DNA from: DASWOJ01 sp964242415
GTDB lineage: Bacteria > Pseudomonadota > Alphaproteobacteria > Acetobacterales > Acetobacteraceae
Reading direction: 5' to 3'
Length of the DNA: 64,000 bases
NCBI GenBank assembly: GCA_964242415.1
Contig: CAXTAT010000014.1
Location: forward strand, 1 to 64,000
Part shown: piece after piece, positions 33,834 through 42,322 of the stretch
Numbering within the stretch: position 1 is the first letter of the stretch
Layout: each line of letters starts with the position of its first letter
Translations under genes and position numbers: made by a program
The notes under the pieces: model-generated
The model's database searches: none
Seen by the model: only the letters and a program-made list of their open reading frames with translations
What the model was told of the DNA's origin: nothing

Positions 33834-34675
33834 CGATCTGCGACGCCCACGTCCACATCATCGGGGCGGATGACCCGCAATCCCCGGACCGCACCTACAC
33901 CGCCGCCGCTGCCACCCTGCCTGATCTGGAGCGGGTGGCCGCCCCGCTGGAGGTGGGGCGCTTCGTCGTGGTGCAGCCCAGCTTCTACGGCACCGACAAC
34001 CGCGTGCTGCTCCGCACCCTGGAGGCCCTCGGCGGGCGCGGGCGCGGCGTGGCGGTGATCGACCCGGCCGCCGCCGCTCCGGACGAGCTTGCCGCCATGG
34101 CCCGGCGGGGCGTGCGCGGCCTGCGGATCAACCTGTACAGCTCGATGAGCCGGGCCGAGGACGGCCTGCTGGAGCGCATGTTCGCAGCCATGGCGGCGGC
34201 GGCAGGCGGGCAGGGCTGGCATGTCGAGGTCATCGCGCCGATCCGGATGCTGGCCGCCGCGTCGCCGATGCTCGCCGGGGCCGGCGTGCCGGTGGTGCTC
34301 GACCACTACGGCCTCCATGCCGGGAGCGCACCGGGGGATGCCGCCGGGGCCGCGCTGCTCGACCTGCTGCGCCGGCCGCACGTCTGGATGAAGCTGTCCG
34401 CCCCCTACCGGTCCAGCGGTGACGCCCTTGCGGTGCGGCCCGACGCCGCCTGGCTGGCGGCGCTGCTGCAGGCGGCGGGCGACCGCTGCGTGTGGGGCAG
34501 CGACTGGCCGCACACGCCGCCGCACGCCCTGCAGACCGGGGACCAGGCCGCCCTGCCGCACCGCACCCTGGACTACGCCGCCGTGCTGGATGGGTTCCGG
34601 GCCAGCCTGCCGCCGGGGCCGAGCGCCGACGCCGTCCTGCGCCGCAACCCGGCGCGGCTGTATGGCTTTGAGTAG
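33830..34675 (+). CDS. TIM-barrel amidohydrolase, 2-pyrone-4,6-dicarboxylate lactonase-like
   Basis: PF04909-type amidohydrolase of 281 aa. Metal and active-site landmarks are TICDAHVHIIGADDPQSPDR at the start, FVVVQPSFYGTDNRVLL, GVRGLRINLYS, VVLDHYGL and CVWGSDWPHTPPHA. The order matches enzymes that hydrolyse lactones or amides of dicarboxylates. It is followed, with a 14-nt overlap, by an MFS carrier and then a beta-decarboxylating-type dehydrogenase, so a role in breaking down an organic acid is likely. The precise substrate is not visible. Confidence 0.8.
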   Translation: MTICDAHVHIIGADDPQSPDRTYTAAAATLPDLERVAAPLEVGRFVVVQPSFYGTDNRVLLRTLEALGGRGRGVAVIDPAAAAPDELAAMARRGVRGLRINLYSSMSRAEDGLLERMFAAMAAAAGGQGWHVEVIAPIRMLAAASPMLAGAGVPVVLDHYGLHAGSAPGDAAGAALLDLLRRPHVWMKLSAPYRSSGDALAVRPDAAWLAALLQAAGDRCVWGSDWPHTPPHALQTGDQAALPHRTLDYAAVLDGFRASLPPGPSADAVLRRNPARLYGFE

Positions 34676-35954
34676 CACCGGCACCCTGGCTGCCCCCTCG
34701 GTGCAATCCAGCGCCCTGCGCAAGGCCGCATGGCGCCTGGTGCCGCTGCTGACCGTGGCCTATGTATTCAACTACCTCGACCGCACCTGCCTCGGCTTCG
34801 CGGCGTTGACCATGAACAAGGACATCGGGCTGACCCCGGCGCAGTTCGGCTGGGGCGCCGGCATTTTCTTTCTCGGCTACTGCGTGTTCGAGGTGCCCAG
34901 CAACCTCGCGCTGCACCGCTTCGGGGCGCGGCGCTGGCTGGCGCGCATCATGGTCACCTGGGGCCTGGTGTCCGCCGGCACCGCCTTCGTCACGGGACCC
35001 AACGGCTTCTACGCCGTGCGGGCGCTGCTGGGCGTGGCCGAGGCCGGCTTCTTCCCCGGCGTCACCTTCTTCCTCGCCGCCTGGTTTCCGGCCCAGTACC
35101 GCACCCGCATGCTGGCGTGGTTCCTGCTGGGCGTGCCGCTGTCCTCGCTGGTTGGCGGACCCCTCTGCGGGCTGTTGCTGGAACTGGACGGCGTTTTGGG
35201 CCTTGCCGGGTGGAAGTGGCTGTTCCTGGCCGTCAGCCTGCCCTGCGTGGGGCTGGGCCTGCTGATCCTGGCCACCTTGGCCGACCACCCGCAGGACGCC
35301 GCTTGGCTGACCCCAGCCGAACGCGACGCCATGGACGCCATGCTGCGCGACGAGGTGCGGGAACGGCCGCGCGCCTCCCTGCTGGCGGCGATGGCCGATC
35401 CGCGCGTGCTGATCCTGGCGCTGGTGCAGTTCGGCTTCACGCTGGGATCGTATGGCATCGGCATCTGGCTGCCGCTGATCGTGAAGGAGCACCGGCTGAC
35501 CAACCTGCAGATCGGCTTCGTGTCGGCCGTGCCCTACCTGTTCGCCTGCCTGGGGATGCTGGCCTGGGCCTGGCACGTGGACCGGACGGGGAAGAAGATC
35601 GGCAACCTGGTGATCACCTGCCTGCTGGCGGCGGTGGGCCTGGCCGGCTCGGTGCTGTCCGGATCGCTGCTGGCGGGGTTGGCGGGACTGACCCTGGCGC
35701 TGGTCGGCGTGACGGCGGCGCGGGCGGTGTTCTGGACCATCCCGACCCGGTTCCTGACCGGGGTGGCCGCGGCGGGCGGCCTGGCATTCATCAACATGAT
35801 CGGCACGCTGGGCGGCTTTGCCGGGCCGTATATGATGGGGGTGCTGCGGGAGTACACAGGCTCGTTCGAAAGCGGGCTGCTGGCGATGTCCGGCGTCATG
35901 CTCGCGGCGACGCTGCTGGCGGCGTCGCTCAAGCTGGTCATGGTGCGGGAGTAG
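34662..35954 (+). CDS. MFS transporter of the anion:cation symporter (ACS) type
   Basis: Twelve-helix carrier of 430 aa. The first helix region YVFNYLDRTCLGFAALTMNK and GYCVFEVPSNLALHRFGARR (motif A equivalent) are characteristic of ACS carriers for tartrate, phthalate and other organic anions. ATG 34662 lies inside the end of the amidohydrolase gene. The next gene begins 2 nt after its stop. It probably imports the substrate of this operon. Confidence 0.85.
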   Translation: MALSSTGTLAAPSVQSSALRKAAWRLVPLLTVAYVFNYLDRTCLGFAALTMNKDIGLTPAQFGWGAGIFFLGYCVFEVPSNLALHRFGARRWLARIMVTWGLVSAGTAFVTGPNGFYAVRALLGVAEAGFFPGVTFFLAAWFPAQYRTRMLAWFLLGVPLSSLVGGPLCGLLLELDGVLGLAGWKWLFLAVSLPCVGLGLLILATLADHPQDAAWLTPAERDAMDAMLRDEVRERPRASLLAAMADPRVLILALVQFGFTLGSYGIGIWLPLIVKEHRLTNLQIGFVSAVPYLFACLGMLAWAWHVDRTGKKIGNLVITCLLAAVGLAGSVLSGSLLAGLAGLTLALVGVTAARAVFWTIPTRFLTGVAAAGGLAFINMIGTLGGFAGPYMMGVLREYTGSFESGLLAMSGVMLAATLLAASLKLVMVRE

Positions 35955-35956
35955 CC

Positions 35957-37024
35957 GTGGTGCATCTGCTCGTTCTGCCCGGCGACGGCATCGGCCCCGA
36001 AATCAGCGCGGCCACCGTGGACGTGCTGACCGCCGCCGCCGGGATCGCCGGGGTGCAGGTGCGGTTCACCCAAGCCGACATCGGCTTCGCCTCGCTGGCG
36101 GCGCACGGCACCACGTTCACCGATGCCGTGTTCGCCCAGGCGCAGGCGGCGGACGGGGTGGTGCTAGGGCCGGTGTCGCACAACGAGTATCCGCCGCCGG
36201 AGCAGGGCGGGCTGAACCCCTCGGGCCAGTTGCGCCGCCGGCTGGACCTGTATGCCAACATCCGCCCGGCCCGCGTGCGCCCAGGCCTGGCCCCGCGCTG
36301 CGGCATCCCGTTCGACCTGGTGGTGGTGCGGGAGAACACCGAGGGCTTCTACGCCGACCGAACCATGCACGTCGGCACCGGCGAGGTGATGCCCACCCCC
36401 GACCTGGCGATGGCGTTCCGCAAGGTGACGCGCCAGGGTTCCCTGCGCATCGCCGAGAGCGCCTTCAAGCTGGCCATGCAGCGCCGCCGCAAGGTGACGG
36501 CCGTGCACAAGGCCAACGTGCTGCGCGTGTCGGACGGGCTGTTCCTGGAGTGCGTGCGGCAGGTGGCGGCGGCCCATCCGGACGTGGCGTATGAGGAGCA
36601 GTTGATCGACGCCATGGCCGCGCTGCTGATCCGCGACCCCAGCCCGTACGACGTGATCGTGACCACCAATATGTTCGGCGACATCCTGTCCGACGAGGCG
36701 TCGGAGCTGTCGGGCAGCCTGGGCCTGGCGGCGTCGCTGAATGCCGGGGCGGGGCATGGGGTGGCCCAGGCGCAGCATGGCTCGGCGCCGGGCCTCGCCG
36801 GGCAGGATGTCGCGAACCCGGCGTCGCTGATCGGCTCGGCCGCCATGCTGCTGGCGTGGCTGGGGGAGCGGCGAGGGGAGGGCGCCCTGCTGCGCGCGGC
36901 CGGGCTGATCGAGGCGGCGCTGGACCGGGTGGTCGCTGTGCCGGGGCACCGCACGCGGGACCTGGGGGGTCCGCTGGGCACGCGGGCCTTCGCCGGGCGG
37001 GTGGTGGGGGCGCTGGGCGGGTAG
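35957..37024 (+). CDS. Isopropylmalate/isocitrate dehydrogenase family protein (tartrate/D-malate type likely)
   Basis: NAD(P)-dependent beta-decarboxylating dehydrogenase, 355 aa. Key parts: VLPGDGIGPEISAATVDVL, a substrate-arginine region LRRRLDLYANIRPAR, VVRENTEGFYADRTMH, the catalytic lysine in VTAVHKANVLRVSDG and metal aspartates in NMFGDILSDEASELSGSLGL. Its place after an ACS carrier and an amidohydrolase, away from leucine or citrate-cycle genes, favours tartrate or D-malate dehydrogenase over LeuB. GTG 35957 has GGGAG about 5 nt upstream. Confidence 0.82.
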   Translation: MVHLLVLPGDGIGPEISAATVDVLTAAAGIAGVQVRFTQADIGFASLAAHGTTFTDAVFAQAQAADGVVLGPVSHNEYPPPEQGGLNPSGQLRRRLDLYANIRPARVRPGLAPRCGIPFDLVVVRENTEGFYADRTMHVGTGEVMPTPDLAMAFRKVTRQGSLRIAESAFKLAMQRRRKVTAVHKANVLRVSDGLFLECVRQVAAAHPDVAYEEQLIDAMAALLIRDPSPYDVIVTTNMFGDILSDEASELSGSLGLAASLNAGAGHGVAQAQHGSAPGLAGQDVANPASLIGSAAMLLAWLGERRGEGALLRAAGLIEAALDRVVAVPGHRTRDLGGPLGTRAFAGRVVGALGG

Positions 37025-37056
37025 GAACGGGTGCTCCGGCAACGTGAACGGGATGA

Positions 37057-37329
37057 ACCCGGCCCCGTGCGTTGAACCCAGGCTTGCCGCCGGACCCGGA
37101 GCCACCGCTGATGCGGCGGGTGGAGCGGCGCGACCCCTTCGTGGACGAGGTATATGCCCGCAACGCAGCCACCCGGAAGCCCTGGGTGAGGTCCGGGCGG
37201 TCCACCCACGCGTGACAGGCGACGCTGCCGACCGGGCTGCCGCCGGGCGCGCACCGGATCACGGTGCTGGCGTCGGACGAGCATGGGCGGGAGCATCAGA
37301 GGTGGCTGGTGCCGGAGGTCACGGGCTGA
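37057..37329 (+). pseudogene. Remnant: C-terminal domain of a calcineurin-like phosphoesterase
   Basis: One frame reads RRDPFVDEVYARNAATRKPW, then VRSGRSTHA, stop (TGA 37213-37215), then QATLPTGLPPGAHRITVLAS and DEHGREHQRWLVPEV, ending at TGA 37329. This matches the C-terminal (MetallophosC) end of calcineurin-like phosphoesterases, whose STHLW motif has Trp where this copy has TGA. The catalytic domain is missing: an in-frame stop lies at 37054. So the piece is a decayed gene end 33 nt after the dehydrogenase. Confidence 0.65.
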
Positions 37330-37701
37330 CCGACCGTGCCGGCTGCCTCCCCCGCCGGGCCTGCCCCGCACGTCCAAGACGGATGGCTTCGGCGTCGGGG
37401 GTTAGGGCATCGCCGATGCTGCTCGCGCTGCCTCCCTGTTCCCGTGCGGACGGCGATCCGCCCAGCAGCATGGCAACGCCAGCCACGCTGCCCGCCGCTT
37501 CACGTACCTCCAGGGGTCGCGATCGTGCCGTCCTGTTCCGACATCAGGCGAACCATCGAAGCCTTGCAGGCCATCTTGCCACGGGTCCCGCCAGGACGTG
37601 CATTAGCCGGCCCGCTCCCCGGTAACACACCGAACGAGGCGTAGGGGTCTTGCGCCGTGCGTGTTACACCAAGCCGCGGAAGCCCCGACCGGTGACGGAG
37701 G

Positions 37702-37803
37702 GCTGTCATCGCAAGCCGCGCTCGCGGCGCGGCAAACCAGGGCCGGCCGGGACCGTCCGTGCGCCCCCTGGACTACCGCACCGAAGCCGGCCCGCAATGA
37801 CGG
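37702..37803. repeat. Degenerate palindromic repeat (TCATTGCGAG type), copy A
   Basis: Arms begin CTGTCATCGCAAGCCGCG and end GGCCCGCAATGACGG, with CCAGGG/CCCTGG inside. It is a worn copy of the clearer element at 39813-39924. The two copies flank the acyl-CoA synthetase gene. The rest of 37330-37880 holds no gene I can support. Confidence 0.65.
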
Positions 37804-37880
37804 GCGCTGATTGGGATGCACAGGCCAGGACTTTCGCCGGTCGATGCCGGATGCGGAAAAAACAGCGAGGCCAGTGCAGC

Positions 37881-39719
37881 ATGACCTCCGGTCTCCTCCA
37901 ACCGCCCATGCCGCCAGCAGCCGCCTCGCCGGGCGCCGCGCAACGTCCCGGGCACGGCCGCGGTACGCCGTTGCAGACCTGGATCAGGGCGCTCGACGCT
38001 CTCCGGCTCATGGCCGACTCGCCGGAGGCGACCCTGGCCTCGATGCTTGACGACCTCGCAACCCGCCACGGCGACGCCGCCGCCCTGCTTGGCGAGGGCG
38101 GTCAGCTCAGCTTCCGGGGCTTGGCCGCGCAGGCGAACAGCGTCGCGCGCTGGGCTGCCGCCGAGGGCGTTGCGGGCCAGGCGGTCGCCTTGCTGATGCC
38201 GAACCGGCCCGCCTATGTGGCGACCTGGCTCGGGTTGACCCGGGCCGGCTGCACTGTCGCCCTGGTGAACACCAACCTGACCGGCGATGCCCTGGCGCAC
38301 AGCATCCTTGCCGCCAGCGCCTCGTCGCTGATCGTGGACGGCACGCTGCTGCCAGCCATCACCGCCATCGCCGGCCGGTTGCCGCCGGGCCGCCTCTGGG
38401 CGCACGGTCCCGATGAATCCAGCGGGCTGCCGCGGTTCGCGCCGGAGGCCGGCCACAGCGGCGCCGCGCTGGACGCCGCGGAGCTGCCGTTCCCCCGTCC
38501 CAGGGATGTTGCGCTGCTGATCTACACCTCCGGCACGACCGGCCTGCCGAAGGGCGCCAAGGTCACCCACGGCCGCATCCTGGAGTGGAGCCTGTGGTTC
38601 GCCGGCATGATGGACGTGCGGCCCGACGACCGGCTGTACGACTGTCTGCCGATGTATCACAGCGTCGGCGGCGTCGTCGCGGTCGGGGCCATGCTGGTGC
38701 GCGGCGGTTCGGTGCTGGTCAGCCAGCGCTTCAGCGCCAGCCGGTTCTGGGACGAGGTCGTGGACGGCGGCTGCACCATCGTGCAGTACATCGGCGAGCT
38801 GTGCCGATACCTGACCCTGAGCGCGCCGCATCCGCGCGAACGCGGGCACCGCCTGCGCCTGGCCTGCGGCAACGGGCTGCAGGGGGGCGTGTGGCAGGCG
38901 TTCCAGGACCGCTTCGGCATTCCCCACATCCTGGAATTCTATGCGGCCACCGAAGGCAGCGTGTCGCTGTACAACTGCGAGGGCAGGCCAGGGGCGATCG
39001 GCCGGGTGCCGCCGTTCCTGGCGCACCGCTTCCCGGTGGCCCTGATCCGGTGCGACCCGGCCACGGGCGAGCCGCTGCGCGATGCGGCCGGGCGCTGCAT
39101 CCCCTGCGACCCCGACGAGGCCGGGGAGGCGGTCGGGCGCATCGATCCAACGCCCGGCGCCCCGGCGCGACACTTCGACGGCTACACCGACGCCGACGCC
39201 TCGGCGCGCAAGGTGCTGCACGGCGTGTTCACGCCCGGCGACCGCTGGTTCCGCACCGGCGACCTGATGCGCAAGGACCCGGCGGGCTTCTACAGCTTCG
39301 TGGACCGCGTCGGGGACACCTTCCGCTGGAAGGGCGAGAACGTGTCCACGACCGAGGTCGCCGCCGTGCTGCAGGCCTGCCCCGGCGTATCCGACGCCGT
39401 CGCCTACGGCATCCTGGTGCCCGGCCACGAAGGCCGCGCCTGCATGGCGGCCGTCACGACCGGCGAACGGTTCGACTTCGCCGGCCTCTGGTCGCACCTC
39501 GCGGCGGCGTTGCCCGGTTATGCCCGGCCGCTGTTCGTCAGGGTCTGCCAGTCGCTCGACCTCACGAGCACCTTCAAGCTCACCCGCACGAGGCTGGCCG
39601 CCGAAGGCTACACGGCCGCCGGCGACCCCGTCTGGTTCAGCGACCGGCTGGCCGGGCGCTACGTGCCGTGCGATCAGGCGCTGCTCGATGAGATCGCTGG
39701 CGGGCTTCGGCGGCTCTAG
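37881..39719 (+). CDS. Long-chain acyl-CoA synthetase, FATP/very-long-chain type
   Basis: ANL-superfamily ligase of 612 aa, activating a fatty acid to acyl-AMP and then acyl-CoA. The P-loop is LLIYTSGTTGLPKGAKVTHG, then LPMYHSVGGVVAVGAML, EFYAATEGSVSLYNCEG (adenine site), GDRWFRTGDLMRKD and DRVGDTFRWKGENVSTTEVA. The VGDTFRWKGENVSTTEV form is typical of the SLC27/FATP branch. An ATG at 37881 fits; its ribosome binding site is weak. It stands alone, bracketed by two palindromic repeats and decayed sequence. Confidence 0.87.
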   Translation: MTSGLLQPPMPPAAASPGAAQRPGHGRGTPLQTWIRALDALRLMADSPEATLASMLDDLATRHGDAAALLGEGGQLSFRGLAAQANSVARWAAAEGVAGQAVALLMPNRPAYVATWLGLTRAGCTVALVNTNLTGDALAHSILAASASSLIVDGTLLPAITAIAGRLPPGRLWAHGPDESSGLPRFAPEAGHSGAALDAAELPFPRPRDVALLIYTSGTTGLPKGAKVTHGRILEWSLWFAGMMDVRPDDRLYDCLPMYHSVGGVVAVGAMLVRGGSVLVSQRFSASRFWDEVVDGGCTIVQYIGELCRYLTLSAPHPRERGHRLRLACGNGLQGGVWQAFQDRFGIPHILEFYAATEGSVSLYNCEGRPGAIGRVPPFLAHRFPVALIRCDPATGEPLRDAAGRCIPCDPDEAGEAVGRIDPTPGAPARHFDGYTDADASARKVLHGVFTPGDRWFRTGDLMRKDPAGFYSFVDRVGDTFRWKGENVSTTEVAAVLQACPGVSDAVAYGILVPGHEGRACMAAVTTGERFDFAGLWSHLAAALPGYARPLFVRVCQSLDLTSTFKLTRTRLAAEGYTAAGDPVWFSDRLAGRYVPCDQALLDEIAGGLRRL

Positions 39720-39812
39720 CCGTCGCTGCTGCGCCGCCTGAACATATTGCCGGCCATTCCAGTGCGCGTTGCATCTCGCCCCAAACGTTGCAAAATAACA
39801 CCGATCTGCACG

Positions 39813-39924
39813 CCGTCGTTGCGAGCCGCCCTTGCGGCGCGGCAATCCAGGGTCGCCAGGACTGAGCGTCGTTGGTGCTGGCCGCCCTGGATCGCCGCGC
39901 CGCAGGGGCGGCTCGCAACGACGG
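39813..39924. repeat. Palindromic repeat element (CGTCGTTGCGAG type), copy B
   Basis: Two 40-nt arms (39813-39852 and 39885-39924) are reverse complements with only two mismatches, around a 32-nt loop. The ends (CCGTCGTTGCGAGCCGCCC) and inner CAATCCAGGG resemble the widespread bacterial interspersed repeat with GTCATTGCGAG...CAATCCAG arms. No open reading frame is inside, so it is a non-autonomous element. The surrounding 39720-40203 shows no gene. Confidence 0.8.
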
Positions 39925-40203
39925 ACGGGGATGCACGGATCGGTCAAGGCAAGTGGCCGTCGGGCAGTGCCTCAGTTCGCACCCCGGGCCTGATCAGCCA
40001 ACGTCAGCAGGCCATTTGATGCCGGGTCGCCAAGGCTGCGGTCCGTTATCCGTGGTGAGCGGACTTACGGAGCCGTCCCAAGAGGTATGACGGCATGATA
40101 ACCGGGATGGGACTTCACGCGCCCGCTGCCGGTCGGCTGGCTGGCGACGAATGGCGCGTGCAAGGAGTCCGGGTCCTCGTTGCCCGTCTCGCCCGCACCG
40201 TAG

Positions 40204-40545
40204 CCGGCGATCCCGCCGCATGCCCACCTCTCCCCGGGACCGGCCACTCTGCGTGGCTATGCCAATGCAACCGACCGGCTCCCCCGTCAGGCCCACTGCG
40301 TCTGCGTGGATGCCTCGCGCGATGGCGGCCGGACCTGGTCGCAGGCCGAGCCGGCCGATCATGCGGGGAACCTGCGGAGCCGGACGTTTTGGCGCGCGAC
40401 CCTCGATCTGCCAAACCGTGAGCACGGACCGGCCATTCGCGCCTGGGACGCCGCCGGGCAGATGCAGCCGGCGCTACCCGGCGACACCTGGACCCCGAAG
40501 GATACCGTTCAGCCGCCTGGCGTCGAGTGCCGGTCATGGTCGAAT
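40204..40545 (+). pseudogene. Remnant: sulfite-oxidase-type molybdopterin enzyme, dimerisation domain
   Basis: The frame after a TAG at 40201 reads HLSPGPATLRGYANATDRLP, then VDASRDGGRTWSQAEPADHA and AIRAWDAAGQMQPALPGDTW TPKD in separate stretches. The sequence RGYA...VDASxDGGRTW...RAWDxAGxxQP is the hallmark of the Mo-co dimerisation domain of sulfite oxidases. The molybdopterin-binding domain with its cysteine is absent. The intact sorA at 54071 is a different subfamily by sequence, so this is not a simple fresh duplicate. Confidence 0.6.
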
Positions 40546-40555
40546 AGGTTTTGCG

Positions 40556-40798
40556 TCAGCCCTGCTCGCCATTCAACGGCGACAGGCCATTCTTCAGCAG
40601 CCCATTGCGGTGCATTTCGCAGCGCCGCACCCCATTCTGCGGCGTCCGGCGAAGTCCCGCGAGCCGGGAATGCGCGTGCAGCGCTGGCGGCGGCGCCAGC
40701 GTCGGAGGGGTTGCAACGGCTCCTGCATCGACTGATTGCGCCTGGCCTGCGCCGCCAAGTGCCAGGGTCAGAGCCGCTGCCAAAAACATGGTTCTCAT
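40556..40798 (-). CDS. Small exported protein with GLLxNGL(S/T)P tail
   Basis: An 80-aa protein from ATG 40798 with a signal peptide (MRTMFLAAALTLALGGAGQA, cleavage after AQA likely). The mature part is about 60 residues, Pro/Ala-rich and then basic, ending HRNGLLKNGLSPLNGEQG. No family recognised. Its tail matches that of the lipoprotein at 41451-41648 (DGLLINGLTPVDP). A GAG about 6 nt upstream is the only ribosome binding site. It overlaps nothing but lies against the decayed oxidase. Confidence 0.5.
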   Translation of the reverse strand: MRTMFLAAALTLALGGAGQAQSVDAGAVATPPTLAPPPALHAHSRLAGLRRTPQNGVRRCEMHRNGLLKNGLSPLNGEQG

Positions 40799-41450
40799 CT
40801 GTATCTCGACTTGCCCGGTTCCGCTGTGCACCGGTGGCAGATGCCCGGGCCGTTACATCATGCCGCCGTTAGTCATAGAAAGCTGGCAGCGGGGCGACGG
40901 AGCGTCCAGTAGCCGAGCCTGCTTGAATTGATCCGATGCGGCGAACGATGGCGCGTGGCATCGGCCTGGAAACTTTGTTATCCGGACCGAACGGGTGGCT
41001 GCTCGCTTCGGGCGTTATTGCAGGGACCAGCGCGAGGCTGAGGTGGCCCGTGCCGGACGCTGTTTAGGCGATCCGGACGGAGACGGGCTTTGCCGGGGAT
41101 CATCGTGTTCAGCACGGCTGCCTTGCCTTGCTGGGCAGGCAGGCTCCGGGCGCGCAGCTTCGGCCTGGTTGCGCCTGCCGCACCCGGTCGCCCTTTGCCC
41201 TCCCATGGCGAAGCGACCCCTCGGAGGCACAGGCCGCGGCGGCTCGACGTGCTGTGGTCAGGGGCGAACAGCACCGCCCCGAACAGGCGCAGCACGCCCG
41301 GAAAGCAAGCCCCCAATCCCCCACCAATTGTCATACAGACCATACCACCGCATCAGTCAGCTCCCGCAAAGCCGACATGCCATGAAGCAGACCTCCGTCC
41401 GCAACGGACTTCCCCCAATTGGCGGCACGCCCTGGTGCTGAAACCGCATC
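40799..41450. other. Gene-poor stretch between two small exported-protein genes
   Basis: About 650 nt of lower and uneven GC. A leftward frame of 121 codons (40978-41343) begins with a hydrophobic segment, but it has no known relatives that I recognise, no good ribosome binding site and a low-complexity Arg/Pro-rich body. I do not call it a gene. No RNA gene or repeat was seen. Confidence 0.4.
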
Positions 41451-41648
41451 TTAGAAATGCTCCATCGGGTCCACCGGAGTCAGCCCGTTGATCAACAGTC
41501 CATCCGGGCGAAGATCATAGGGCTGCACACCCCAGGTTGTGTAAAGCGCCGAGGATTGCGGCATAGCTGCAGGAGGAACAGAGCATGCCGCCAGGGCCAG
41601 CACTAACGTTAGGGCTATCAACGGCGACAACGATGCTATCTTCAACAT
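41451..41648 (-). CDS. Small putative lipoprotein with GLLxNGL(S/T)P tail
   Basis: A 65-aa protein: signal peptide of lipoprotein type (ALTLVLALAAC, lipobox LAAC with Cys at about 22), then about 43 residues including YTTWGVQPYDLRPDGLLING and the end LTPVDPMEHF. ATG 41648 has AAGG 7 nt upstream. No family recognised. The C-terminal GLL-x-NGL-(S/T)-P is shared with the neighbouring exported protein at 40556-40798 on the same strand; the rest of the two proteins differs. Confidence 0.55.
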   Translation of the reverse strand: MLKIASLSPLIALTLVLALAACSVPPAAMPQSSALYTTWGVQPYDLRPDGLLINGLTPVDPMEHF

Positions 41649-41818
41649 CTTTAGACCTTGCAGGTTGACCCTCCAAACTCTAGCGATGTCTCAAACAATA
41701 GCGCTTCACATGCGCGCGATAAATGCGGTAAAGGTTTTATGTTGTCAGACAGCGCAGTGAGCCGGACTGTTCCACGACGCCAGGCGGCGACGTGAACGCA
41801 TCTTCAACATCGGGCAAC

Positions 41819-41887
41819 CTAAGCAGGCTTGCGCGGCCTGGCACACAGATGGCCTGCGGCCGTGCCAGGCCGCGCAAGCCTGCTTAG
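41819..41887. repeat. Perfect 26-bp inverted repeat (stable hairpin)
   Basis: Arms 41819-41844 and 41862-41887 are exact reverse complements (begin CTAAGCAGGCTTGCGCGG) around a 17-nt loop. No U-tract follows, so it is not a classical terminator. A smaller palindrome, GCAAACCT-GCAG-AGGTTTGC, lies at 41902-41921, and ACAGAT in the loop is complementary to ATCTGT at 41894. It is in a gene-free stretch between the lipoprotein and the che operon. Confidence 0.75.
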
Positions 41888-42322
41888 CTTTTCATCTGTG
41901 CGCAAACCTGCAGAGGTTTGCTTAGCCAACAGGCCCTTGGATCGAAACTCCAACGGCTGCGCTGAATGCCGGGGCTACGCTGGTGGATTTACCCGAAATA
42001 AAGCTGATTGACAGTGGCCAATGCAGTGCCGTGGTCGCAGCCTTGACGTGAAACCTATCAGTCTCGCGGCTTAACCCACACGCCGGGCATGATGCTCCCA
42101 CGTGTCATCCCGGCCCCATCGGGCCAGGTGGTCGTTTCCTCGCCCCCAGCCGGCTGAGCTGCCCGGCATGCTGGCGGCATCCACCAGCATGTCCGACGGG
42201 CATGACGGCAGATAAGGCGGTGGACCCAGGCACGGCGGATCACGGTCGATACCGCTTAATCCCATGTTCAGCTTCTTCCGCTAAGCCTGCATCCATCGGC
42301 TCACCTGATAGGATTACCGGTT
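41888..42322. other. Intergenic region upstream of the che operon
   Basis: About 435 nt. Apart from the short palindrome at 41902-41921, I see no gene. The che promoter should lie in the last 100 nt. No clear sigma-28 or sigma-54 consensus was found. Confidence 0.4.

Noticed and set aside
35957..37024. Calling the dehydrogenase leuB or pdxA
   Set aside because: Context is catabolic and motifs are of the isopropylmalate/tartrate superfamily, not PdxA; substrate residues cannot be read with certainty.
40978..41343. Leftward 121-codon frame starting with a hydrophobic segment
   Set aside because: No ribosome site, no homology recognised, low-complexity Arg/Pro body; treated as non-coding.
41819..41887. 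Perfect inverted repeat considered as integron attC site or IS terminal repeats
   Set aside because: No RYYYAAC/GTTRRRY core sites, and no transposase or target duplication around it.
41819..41887. Same repeat considered as a Rho-independent terminator
   Set aside because: No run of T follows on either strand; the arms are longer than usual terminators.
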